Shown in pieces: positions 1-5,830 of a stretch of DNA of 8,166 nt. Below the pieces are notes generated by a model. The model ran no database searches. It was not told the origin of the DNA and saw nothing but the letters and a program-made list of their open reading frames with translations. The position numbers and the translations under genes were made by a program. Source of the stretch: an uncultured Eubacteriales bacterium (GTDB lineage Bacteria > Bacillota > Clostridia > Oscillospirales > Acutalibacteraceae); NCBI GenBank assembly GCA_934718145.1, contig CAKUZC010000038.1:1-8166 (forward strand), read 5' to 3'. How positions within the stretch are numbered: position 1 is the first letter of the stretch; each line of letters starts with the position of its first letter.

Positions 1-1
1 C

Positions 2-100
2 ATAGAACAGTATTTAACTAAATCTGAATGGAACTATCAAGATTATGAAAAAATATCAGACTATGCGGTTGAAAAATGGACAGAGCTTAAATCTAATTAA
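2..100 (+). CDS. C-terminal fragment of an unidentified protein (5' end outside window)
   Basis: An open frame enters from the left edge (first full codon at 2) and ends at a TAA at 98-100. It encodes 32 residues, IEQYLTKSEWNYQDYEKISD followed by YAVEKWTELKSN. The piece is hydrophilic, rich in Tyr, Trp, Lys and Glu, and probably helical. No family can be named from it. The next gene starts 21 bases later with its own ribosome binding site and no terminator between, so the two are probably co-transcribed. That the fragment is coding is inferred from the open frame to the edge and this spacing; the length is too short for certainty. Confidence 0.55.
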   Translation: MEQYLTKSEWNYQDYEKISDYAVEKWTELKSN

Positions 101-121
101 TTTTGAAAAGAGGTAATTTAT

Positions 122-694
122 ATGGAATGCGATTTGAATATTAATCTTTTGTCAAAAAATAAAAATTTATGGAATAAATCTATGATAAAAGATATTTTTA
201 AAATGTTTCGAGATTTTAGAAATCAAGGAAGTTCGGAGAGTAAAGAGCGATGTTTTGTGGAGTTTTTGATTGAAATTGAACAAGCTTATCGTAATTTTTT
301 GATTGAAATAAGGAATCTTCCTATGATAATGAATTGTAGAGTCAAAGGAGATGAAAAGTCTCATTTTGGAGGAGAAGAGTGTGCAAAATTTATGAAACAA
401 ATTCGCAGCTCATCAGAGAAGTATTTAAATCTTACCGAGCATAAAGACAGTGTAACTGAGAATTCTGTTTACAACATTATCTTAAAAATGAAAGAAAAAG
501 CTTCATCTGACGAAATGATTGCAAGACGTATTGAAAAAGAAATCAAAGAAAATTACAATTCTATGGGCATTGATGATACTTTAAATTTTATAAAAAAATC
601 GGGTTATGATTTAACTCAGAACGATGAAATTAAAGAAAATTATAATTTTATGGGAATCGATAGTAATTTAAATCTTGCAAAAAAATCAAATTGA
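122..694 (+). CDS. Hypothetical protein with C-terminal 29-residue tandem repeat
   Basis: A 190-residue soluble, charged protein that I do not recognise. The ATG at 122 follows an AAAGAGGT ribosome binding site (107-114) at good spacing. There is no signal peptide or membrane segment. Two internal repeats are visible. FLIEI occurs at residues 48-52 and 59-63, from an exact 14-bp direct repeat (263-276 and 296-309). At the C-terminus a 29-residue unit begins EIKENYN.MGID at residue 140 and restarts at residue 169. Several differences between the two units are synonymous (ATC/ATT, TAC/TAT, GGC/GGA), which suggests past selection on the protein. The similarity continues past the TGA stop, so the gene may be shortened relative to an ancestor. 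It lies 21 bases after another gene and upstream of a tRNA gene. The function is unknown. Confidence 0.75.
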   Translation: MECDLNINLLSKNKNLWNKSMIKDIFKMFRDFRNQGSSESKERCFVEFLIEIEQAYRNFLIEIRNLPMIMNCRVKGDEKSHFGGEECAKFMKQIRSSSEKYLNLTEHKDSVTENSVYNIILKMKEKASSDEMIARRIEKEIKENYNSMGIDDTLNFIKKSGYDLTQNDEIKENYNFMGIDSNLNLAKKSN

Positions 695-712
695 GATTTA
701 ACTTAAAGCGAT
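539..712 (+). repeat. Two-copy 87-bp tandem repeat overrunning the stop codon
   Basis: Unit 1 spans 539-625 and unit 2 spans 626-712. By hand count they match at 68 of 87 positions (about 78%). Each unit is exactly 29 codons and in frame with the gene above. In unit 2 the codon matching TAT (Tyr) of unit 1 is TGA, the actual stop at 692-694. The codon matching CAG (Gln) is TAA at 704-706. The last 18 bases of unit 2 lie after the stop yet still differ from unit 1 at only three positions. Confidence 0.8.
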
Positions 713-746
713 GACATATAAATTTATAAAATTTTTAAAATTATTA

Positions 747-775
747 TTGACTTTTATTTTGTTTAGAACTAGAAT
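747..775 (+). promoter_or_regulatory. Promoter of tRNA-Leu
   Basis: A -35 box TTGACT (747-752) and a -10 box TAGAAT (770-775) are separated by 17 bases, each one mismatch from the sigma-A consensus. Transcription would start near 782, about 40 bases before the tRNA 5' end. A second perfect TATAAT sits at 775-780, but it is 22 bases from the -35 box and so is less likely to be the one used. Confidence 0.7.
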
Positions 776-821
776 ATAATCTGTAGTCGAAAATTGCATG
801 GTGGGCTACATGATTATTTAT

Positions 822-908
822 GCCGGTGTGGCGGAATAGGTAGACGCAAGGGACTTAAAATCCCTCGGTAGCGATACCGTGCCGGTTCGAGTCCGGCCAC
901 CGGTACCA
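822..908 (+). tRNA. tRNA-Leu, anticodon UAA
   Basis: This is a class II tRNA of 87 bases with encoded CCA. The acceptor stem GCCGGTG (822-828) pairs with CACCGGT (898-904), with a G-U wobble at the first pair. The D stem is 831-833/845-847. The anticodon stem AGGGA/TCCCT (849-853/861-865) closes the loop CTTAAAA with anticodon TAA at 856-858. The long variable arm (866-879) has a 5-bp stem and a GCGA loop, as expected for leucine tRNA. The T arm is 881-897 with loop TTCGAGT, followed by discriminator A905 and CCA 906-908. It decodes UUA and probably UUG, codons heavily used in an AT-rich genome. It has its own promoter and terminator and so is a single-gene transcript. Confidence 0.97.
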
Positions 909-946
909 TGCAGTTGTCTTATAGGGTATGATATATTTTAGAAGAA

Positions 947-983
947 GTTAGATTATCAGTTTTGGTAATCTGATTTTTTATTT
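947..983 (+). terminator. Rho-independent terminator after tRNA-Leu
   Basis: The arms AGATTATC (950-957) and GGTAATCT (964-971) pair with one G-U around a 6-base loop. Three weaker outer pairs (947-949 with 972-974) can extend the stem. A run of six T (974-979) follows, then ATTT. The stem is AT-rich but the arrangement is typical, and it lies about 40 bases after the tRNA end. Confidence 0.75.
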
Positions 984-990
984 GCTGGGA

Positions 991-1019
991 TTATTTACTC
1001 AGCTCAAATATGGTAGAAT
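991..1019 (+). promoter_or_regulatory. Probable extended -10 promoter for ksgA
   Basis: TGGTAGAAT (1011-1019) is an extended -10 element (TGN plus TAGAAT). Only a poor -35 match, TTATTT (991-996), lies 17 bases upstream. Since a terminator separates this point from the tRNA, ksgA needs its own promoter, and this is the best candidate between 984 and 1080. The leader would be about 55 bases. Confidence 0.45.
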
Positions 1020-1082
1020 ATAAATGTATTAAATTTTAAGAAGTATATTTAATAATTATTTTGAGTGAAGTGATGATTTTTG

Positions 1083-1943
1083 ATGTTTAACTTGTGTGAT
1101 ATTGGTCAAGTAAAGGAATTGCTATTAAAGTATAATTTCAAATTTTCAAAATCTCTTGGCCAGAACTTTATAATTAATTCAGAAGTATGCCCGAAGATGG
1201 CGAAAATGTGTTCTGAAAATTGCGAAAGCGGAGTTCTCGAAATAGGGCCGGGAATAGGCGTTTTGACTGTAGAACTTGCCAAAAGATTTAAAAAGGTTGT
1301 TTCAATTGAAATAGATAAAAATTTGATTCCTATAATAAATGAAACCACATCTAATTTAAGTAATGTTGAAATTATAAATAATGACATATTAAAATTGAGT
1401 CTAGAAAACATAATTAAAGATAAATTTTATGATTGTAATGAAGTTAGTGTTTGTGCGAATCTTCCATACTATATTACATCTGAAATAATAATGTATATTT
1501 TAGAAAATAATCCCGGATTTAGCTCTATTACAGTTATGGTTCAAAAAGAAGCTGCTGAGAGAATTTGTGCAGAACCCGGTACAAGGCAATCAGGGGCTAT
1601 AAGTTTAGCGGTGAGGTACTACGGAATACCCAAGATATTATTCAATGTGGGAAGAAACAGTTTTATTCCCTCTCCGAACGTAGATTCCTGCGTGATTAAA
1701 ATAGAAATGAATGACAAAAATAAAAAAGCCATTGTTAATTCCAAGGCTTTCTTTAAGGTTGTACGTGCCGCATATTCTAAAAGAAGGAAAAATTTGTTGA
1801 ATTCTTTAAGTATGGGTATAGGAATTGATAAAAACAAAATAAAAGAGCTTTTGAACAGATGTAATATAGATTTTAATCTAAGAGCGGAACAACTAAATTT
1901 TGAAGATTTCATTAGTATTTCCAACGTTATAGAATTAAAATAA
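1083..1943 (+). CDS. ksgA: 16S rRNA (adenine1518/1519-N6)-dimethyltransferase KsgA (RsmA)
   Basis: KsgA dimethylates two adjacent adenines in the 3'-terminal hairpin of 16S rRNA, using S-adenosylmethionine, late in 30S subunit assembly. Numbered from a possible TTG start at 1080, the family hallmarks are the N-terminal SKSLGQNFI (residues 23-31), the SAM-binding motif I VLEIGPGIGVLT (52-63), an acidic motif II SIEID (75-79) and the catalytic NLPYY (127-131). VMVQKEAAERI follows, and then the smaller C-terminal helical domain with SKRRKNLLNSL. A length of 286-287 residues is normal. The start is ATG at 1083 or the in-frame TTG at 1080; the ribosome binding site is weak (AAGTGA at 1068-1073), and I prefer ATG. 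The stop lies 2 bases from the end of the convergent tadA gene, and I see no convincing terminator between them. KsgA loss usually gives kasugamycin resistance in bacteria. Confidence 0.96.
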   Translation: MFNLCDIGQVKELLLKYNFKFSKSLGQNFIINSEVCPKMAKMCSENCESGVLEIGPGIGVLTVELAKRFKKVVSIEIDKNLIPIINETTSNLSNVEIINNDILKLSLENIIKDKFYDCNEVSVCANLPYYITSEIIMYILENNPGFSSITVMVQKEAAERICAEPGTRQSGAISLAVRYYGIPKILFNVGRNSFIPSPNVDSCVIKIEMNDKNKKAIVNSKAFFKVVRAAYSKRRKNLLNSLSMGIGIDKNKIKELLNRCNIDFNLRAEQLNFEDFISISNVIELK

Positions 1944-1945
1944 TC

Positions 1946-2407
1946 TTATTTTTTTCTCAATTGTTTAAAGAAATTACTTAAAGTATCTGAACATTCTTCC
2001 TTTAAAATGTTTGGTGTTATTTCGGGTTTATGATTATATGGAAGATCAAATAAATTTATAACGCTAAAACAGGAACCTGCTTTCGGATCATCGGCTCCGT
2101 ATATAACCCTCTGTATTCTTGAGTTTATTATGGCACCTGCACACATCGGACATGGTTCAAGCGTTACGTATAAACTACATCCTATCAAGCGCCATTGATT
2201 TAATTCTTTACAAGCTTTGAAAATTGCTTCTATTTCAGCATGATGAAGAGCATTTTTACTTTTTTCTCTTTTATTTCTTCCGGTCGAGATAATTTCATTA
2301 TTTAAAACTATAATTGCTCCAATGGGAACTTCTTCTTCAAGAGCGGATTTTTTCGCTTCACAAATAGCTTTTTTCATAAAATATTCATCTGAATTTATTT
2401 GTATCAT
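1946..2407 (-). CDS. tadA: tRNA adenosine(34) deaminase TadA
   Basis: TadA converts A34 to inosine in the anticodon of tRNA-Arg(ACG), letting it read CGU, CGC and CGA. The 153-residue protein has the cytidine/deoxycytidylate deaminase fold. The zinc ligands are H56 in HAEI, with proton-shuttling glutamate E58, plus C86 and C89 in TLEPCPMCAGAI. VPIGAIIV (27-34) is the usual first strand, and YGADDPKAG after the zinc site is typical of TadA. Length is normal. The ATG at 2407 overlaps the TGA of the upstream metal exporter by 4 bp (ATGA). A GGAGAA ribosome binding site inside that gene (2416-2421) lies 8 bases away, so translation is probably coupled. Related deaminases such as guanine deaminase fit less well because of the TadA-type motif contexts. 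Confidence 0.95.
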   Translation of the reverse strand: MIQINSDEYFMKKAICEAKKSALEEEVPIGAIIVLNNEIISTGRNKREKSKNALHHAEIEAIFKACKELNQWRLIGCSLYVTLEPCPMCAGAIINSRIQRVIYGADDPKAGSCFSVINLFDLPYNHKPEITPNILKEECSDTLSNFFKQLRKK

Positions 2408-3606
2408 TTTTTTAATTCTCCAATAGATTTTTCGGAAACGTTATTAAAATAAACTCTGTCTATGTCTATTATGCATTTATAACGTGGATCAATGGCTTTT
2501 ACACTCTGAACTATCGCAGTTGATATTTCCTCATTGGTTTGATTTACACTGTAAGGCACTGAAGTATGAAAAATTAGTGTAGGAGTGGAACCCGGAATAA
2601 TTCTTAGGTCATATACTTTTGAATCTTTATGAATCAGTTTGACTATTTTGGATAATTTTTTTCTTATGGATGTTACCTCTTTATTATCTGTAATAATTGG
2701 GTCCATATGAATTATTGCCGGACATCCGAATTTGTTTTTTAACTTTTTTTCAATTAAATCTGTTGCTTCGTGAAGAACCATTATGTTTTCATTTGCAGGC
2801 ATTTCGGCATGTAGTGAAATAACACTTTTTCCCGGTCCATAATTATGTACGGTAATTTCATGAATTCCTAAAATTTTCGGACTAGAAAGTACTATGTCAT
2901 TTATTTCTTTAACCATTTCCGGGCTAGGGGATTGACCTAAAAGAGGGTTTATTGTTTCCTTTATTATGCTTACACCGGTGAATACTATGAAAAGAGCTAC
3001 AATTATACCTGTATAGGCATCTACTGAAATTCCCGTCAGATAGTTAATTGTCATACCTGCTAAAATTGTTACAGTTATTATTCCATCTAGTATGCTGTCA
3101 AAAGCAGTAGCTTTCATTGCCATTGAATTTATCATATTTCCAAGTTTTCTATTAAAAAATCCCATCCACAATTTTACAATTAATGATACTGACAGTATAA
3201 TTACGGACGTAATATCGTAACACACGGGTTCGGGATTGAAAATTTTCTCTATGGAGGATTTTGTAAACTCAATTCCTGTAAATATTATAGCTATAGAAAT
3301 AATAAGACCGGATATGTACTCTATTCTGCCATATCCAAAAGGATGATTTTTATCTGCAGGGCTTCCCGATGTTTTAAAACATATAAGCGTTATTATTGAG
3401 GATACAGCGTCTGAAAGGTTGTTAAATGCATCAGCACTTACAGCTATAGATGAAGTCATTATTCCAACGAAAAATTTTCCCGCAGATAAAACCATATTAC
3501 ATATTATCCCCACGATACCGCTTAGTACTCCAAATTTTCTGCGAACCTGAGAATTATTTACATCTTCGTAATTTGGTATAAATTTTTTAATTAAATAGTT
3601 TGTCAT
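2404..3606 (-). CDS. Cation diffusion facilitator metal exporter, probably Mn(II)
   Basis: This is a six-helix CDF-family antiporter that exports divalent metal in exchange for protons. Helices lie roughly at residues 29-47, 51-77, 97-116, 133-151, 167-187 and 194-216. The family signature NHPFGYGRIE (87-96) lies between helices 2 and 3. The intramembrane metal site is N62...D66 in helix 2 (SADAFNNLSDA) and D170...D174 in helix 5 (AFDSILDG). Zinc exporters usually carry histidine or aspartate in these places, while N-D/D-D is described for manganese exporters of the MntE type, so manganese is an inference. At 400 residues it is about 100 longer than classic CDFs. It has two consecutive cytosolic ferredoxin-like domains, about 228-303 (with GIHEITVHNYG and HMDP) and 312-387. 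The ATG at 3606 has its nearest GGAGAA 17 bases upstream, which is unusually far. It is the first gene of a two-gene unit with tadA. Confidence 0.92.
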   Translation of the reverse strand: MTNYLIKKFIPNYEDVNNSQVRRKFGVLSGIVGIICNMVLSAGKFFVGIMTSSIAVSADAFNNLSDAVSSIITLICFKTSGSPADKNHPFGYGRIEYISGLIISIAIIFTGIEFTKSSIEKIFNPEPVCYDITSVIILSVSLIVKLWMGFFNRKLGNMINSMAMKATAFDSILDGIITVTILAGMTINYLTGISVDAYTGIIVALFIVFTGVSIIKETINPLLGQSPSPEMVKEINDIVLSSPKILGIHEITVHNYGPGKSVISLHAEMPANENIMVLHEATDLIEKKLKNKFGCPAIIHMDPIITDNKEVTSIRKKLSKIVKLIHKDSKVYDLRIIPGSTPTLIFHTSVPYSVNQTNEEISTAIVQSVKAIDPRYKCIIDIDRVYFNNVSEKSIGELKK

Positions 3607-3637
3607 ATAATTTGTTGCAGAATTTCTCCGCTTCTCC

Positions 3638-3670
3638 TTCCATTTAATATTTAAATATTACTAAATGGAA
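3638..3670 (-). promoter_or_regulatory. Nested palindrome at the start point, probable operator
   Basis: A perfect 9-bp inverted repeat, TTCCATTTA (3638-3646) and TAAATGGAA (3662-3670), encloses a perfect 16-bp palindrome, TAATATTTAAATATTA (3645-3660). The block spans about -4 to +29 relative to the predicted start of the exporter transcript, a classic position for a repressor site. No uridine run follows in either direction, so a terminator is unlikely. The regulator is unknown; a metal-responsive repressor is a guess from the gene served. Confidence 0.5.
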
Positions 3671-3672
3671 AT

Positions 3673-3701
3673 ATTATACTATTTTTCCGTGTCGTTGTTA
3701 A
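3673..3701 (-). promoter_or_regulatory. Promoter of the CDF exporter-tadA unit
   Basis: Read on the minus strand, TTAACA (3701-3696) and TATAAT (3678-3673) are separated by exactly 17 bases: one mismatch in the -35 box and a perfect -10 box. The start point would be near 3666, giving a leader of about 60 bases. The -35 box lies inside the last codons of the upstream surface-protein gene, so that gene and the exporter can be transcribed separately despite sharing a strand. Confidence 0.7.
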
Positions 3702-4896
3702 TATCTTCATCAGATTCTTTTTTTGATTTTAAGAATTTAACTATGAAATATATTCCTCCCGCGCATAAAATCGCTATTGTACCGGCTATCAAATATGTAT
3801 TTGGATTTGAAAAAATCTCATTTGCATTTTCTTCATTTTCATTGTAAATACTTTCATTTTCTAAATTTTCTTCGAAGTTTTGGTCAGTGTCTTCTTCCTC
3901 ATTATCAGATTTTCCATTAAATTTTGAACTGCTTTTTCTTTTAGTTTTGCGACTGCGTTTTGAAGTGCCTGTAGCTTTTTTAGATTTTTTGGTAGCACCA
4001 CAAATACTAATTTTTCCGGTTGAAACTTGTCCGGGTTTGTTAGATGTATCAGATGTTGATTTCTTGAAATTATTATTTTCGGTCTTTGGAATTGAAAATT
4101 GTTCGGGTTTAGAGTTATTATCTTTAGAAACTTTTATGTTATAAACTGATTTTACTCTTAAACTTCTGTTTGAAACCGTGACTGTAATGTCAGTTACTTG
4201 GTTTTCTGAAGATAATTTTCTTTTATTTATTTTTACAGACAAATCGTCACGTGCAGGAATGGCTTTAATGTCCAGATATTGAGTTTGAGATGGAACAATG
4301 GCGGTGTAGTCAAATACATTAGGAGAAAATTCAGGTGAAATTTTACCGGAAGAAATTTCAAGAGAACTTAATTTACAATTTTCTAAAATAGGGTTACCTT
4401 TTATGCTCAAAATTGTGTTTTTAACTTCATCTTTGTTATCTTGATTTGAATCATTAAATTCTGCTGTTACTGTAGATTCTTGCGTCAAAACTTTATTTTT
4501 TACAGTAAATTCAATGTCAAACATCTCACTTATTTCATTTTCAGATTGAATTTCTCTGGGTTTTCCCGGATTAAAATTTATTTTGAGTAAATTATTGCAT
4601 TTTTCAATTTTTATATCACGTCTTTTCAGTGTGTTTTTGCAGTTTACTTTTCTGTATCTTAAATTATTTTCATCATAAGAGAGGTTACAATGAAACGGTT
4701 CAAAAAATTTTTTATTGTCGTCATTTTTTAATTCAAATACTATATGAACAGAAGAATTAGGTTCATATACTTCGTTCGGTTCAAGTTGTTTTATATTGTA
4801 TTCTGATGCATGTCCTATTGAAAAGATTGTAAATAGAACCATTAAAAAGTTGATTGTAAAATATTTAATCTTATCAAAATTTTTTTCTTTAATCAT
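3679..4896 (-). CDS. Membrane-anchored surface protein with cadherin-like beta-sandwich domain
   Basis: This is a 405-residue exported protein of unknown role. The start is ATG at 4896, because AAGGAG at 4905-4910 lies 8 bases upstream and a signal peptide follows at once: Lys-rich N-terminus, hydrophobic core at about 12-27, and probable cleavage after GHA (residue 30). An in-frame extension to 4980 has no such support. Residues 32-167 are beta-rich and resemble a cohesin-type domain (FDIEFTVKN near 126), which is tentative. Residues 176-257 match the cadherin-like beta-sandwich repeat: LSSLEISSGKISPEFSPNV, FDYTAIVP, then YNIKVSK. A Ser/Thr/Lys/Arg-rich linker (about 278-325) changes abruptly to an acidic Glu/Asn stretch (331-361). 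A membrane helix (about 368-387) and a short cytosolic tail follow. The protein is therefore probably displayed at the cell surface and anchored at its C-terminus, with no LPXTG motif. It is divergent from the channel gene to the right. Confidence 0.85.
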   Translation of the reverse strand: MIKEKNFDKIKYFTINFLMVLFTIFSIGHASEYNIKQLEPNEVYEPNSSVHIVFELKNDDNKKFFEPFHCNLSYDENNLRYRKVNCKNTLKRRDIKIEKCNNLLKINFNPGKPREIQSENEISEMFDIEFTVKNKVLTQESTVTAEFNDSNQDNKDEVKNTILSIKGNPILENCKLSSLEISSGKISPEFSPNVFDYTAIVPSQTQYLDIKAIPARDDLSVKINKRKLSSENQVTDITVTVSNRSLRVKSVYNIKVSKDNNSKPEQFSIPKTENNNFKKSTSDTSNKPGQVSTGKISICGATKKSKKATGTSKRSRKTKRKSSSKFNGKSDNEEEDTDQNFEENLENESIYNENEENANEIFSNPNTYLIAGTIAILCAGGIYFIVKFLKSKKESDEDINNDTEK

Positions 4897-4935
4897 GGCT
4901 ATTTCTCCTTTTGGATTTATTAAATTTAAAATACA

Positions 4936-4944
4936 TGATATAAT
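4936..4944 (+). promoter_or_regulatory. Extended -10 promoter of mscS-type gene
   Basis: TGATATAAT (4936-4944) combines the TGN extension with a perfect TATAAT. The -35 region 17 bases upstream (TTTATT, 4916-4921) is poor, as is common with extended -10 promoters. Transcription would start near 4951, right at the ribosome binding site, leaving a leader of only about 14 bases. The divergent surface-protein gene must be transcribed from the same 68-bp gap; I see no clear consensus promoter for it. Confidence 0.6.
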
Positions 4945-4964
4945 TATCTGAGAGGTGAGATAGA

Positions 4965-5792
4965 TTGAATTCATATTCAAACATTTTCAATTCATGGCAA
5001 AGTCTTGCTGCTAATTGGTCGATTGCTGTTGCAAAAAGTATATTGGTCATGTTTTTGGGATGGTGGGTTGTAAATAAAATTTGCAAAATGTCCCTTTTAT
5101 TTTTTCAAAAAAGTATACCTGATAAAGGAATTACGTCATTTTTATATTCAATAGTTAAATTTTCTCTTAGGGTTGTACTGATTATTACCGCACTGGGGTG
5201 CTTGGAAGTTAATGTCGGTTCTTTTTTCGCTGCTATAGGAGCCTCCTTTGTTGCCGTAGGTCTTTCATTGAAAGATAATCTTTCAAATTTAATGAGTGGT
5301 ATGGTTCTTGTTATTAACAAACCGATTCATGTAGGGGATTACATTGAATTTGAAAACGTAAAAGGTACTGTGATAAAAATAGAAATGCTGTTTACTACTT
5401 TACAGACAGATGATAAAAATAAAACAGTGATAATACCAAATTCAAAATTATCAGCAAATAGCATTGTACGGCAGAGTAAATATGATATTTCTCTTATCAA
5501 AAGAGTTTACGAATTGGATAATTTTTCTGAAAAGTACAAGGAAATCAAGTGGTACTTCGAAAAAGAATTCATACTTAACAATAAGATACTTCAAATTCCG
5601 CCTCCAAATATAGAATTTGAAACTTTGAAAGACAATAAGACTTTGCTTAAAATAAATATATGGTCAATGAATAAAAACCAAAAAGCATTACAAGAAGATG
5701 TAGAAAATTCAATCAATAGAGCTTCACAAAAATATGCAATTAATTTTAGAGAACAGCTAGTTGAAAATGAGTCCCACACAAGAAAATTATAA
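4965..5792 (+). CDS. Small-conductance mechanosensitive channel, MscS family
   Basis: This protein forms a heptameric membrane channel that opens under membrane tension to release solutes during osmotic downshock. It has 275 residues, close to the 286 of E. coli MscS. There are three helices, at about 19-41, 58-78 and 84-117. The pore-lining third helix is the best-conserved part: Gly/Ala-rich SFFAAIGASFVAVGLSLKDN, then LSNLMSG, matching the MscS pattern [22 protein letters not shown]. The beta domain follows (KPIHVGDYIEFENVKGTV, then TTLQTDD and VIIPNSKL), and then an alpha/beta domain to about 265. The start is TTG at 4965, supported by AGAGGTGA (4951-4958) 6 bases upstream; no closer ATG fits. 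The gene for a DUF4364 protein follows after 38 bases with no terminator, so they probably share a transcript. Confidence 0.93.
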   Translation: MNSYSNIFNSWQSLAANWSIAVAKSILVMFLGWWVVNKICKMSLLFFQKSIPDKGITSFLYSIVKFSLRVVLIITALGCLEVNVGSFFAAIGASFVAVGLSLKDNLSNLMSGMVLVINKPIHVGDYIEFENVKGTVIKIEMLFTTLQTDDKNKTVIIPNSKLSANSIVRQSKYDISLIKRVYELDNFSEKYKEIKWYFEKEFILNNKILQIPPPNIEFETLKDNKTLLKINIWSMNKNQKALQEDVENSINRASQKYAINFREQLVENESHTRKL

Positions 5793-5830
5793 CATAAATT
5801 TAACCGAAATGCAACAAAGGAGGAAATAAA

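Noticed and set aside
692..706. Recoding or readthrough of the TGA stop in the hypothetical gene
   Set aside because: The aligned repeat continues past TGA, but an in-frame TAA follows four codons later and another after that, so readthrough would add almost nothing. Decay of a former coding repeat is simpler.
775..780. Perfect TATAAT as the -10 box of the tRNA-Leu promoter
   Set aside because: It is 22 bases from the TTGACT -35 box. TAGAAT at 770-775 gives the optimal 17-base spacer.
1106..1411. Long open frames antisense to ksgA (also 1619-1924), and similar frames opposite the channel, DUF4364 and rlmN genes
   Set aside because: They lie entirely opposite genes with strong family motifs, show no protein-family patterns of their own and are expected by chance in AT-rich coding DNA.
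3638..3670. Inverted repeat as a terminator of the surface-protein gene
   Set aside because: No T-run follows the repeat on the minus strand; the following sequence is purine-rich GGAGAAGCGGAG.
3607..3672. Metal-sensing riboswitch (for example the yybP-ykoY manganese type) upstream of the exporter
   Set aside because: The predicted leader is only about 60 bases and lacks the paired GC-rich helices and terminator such elements need.
4897..4980. N-terminal 28-residue extension of the surface protein
   Set aside because: It has no ribosome binding site, would cross the divergent promoter region and the start of the channel gene, and would place an odd segment before a clear signal peptide. The ATG at 4896 has AAGGAG at ideal spacing.
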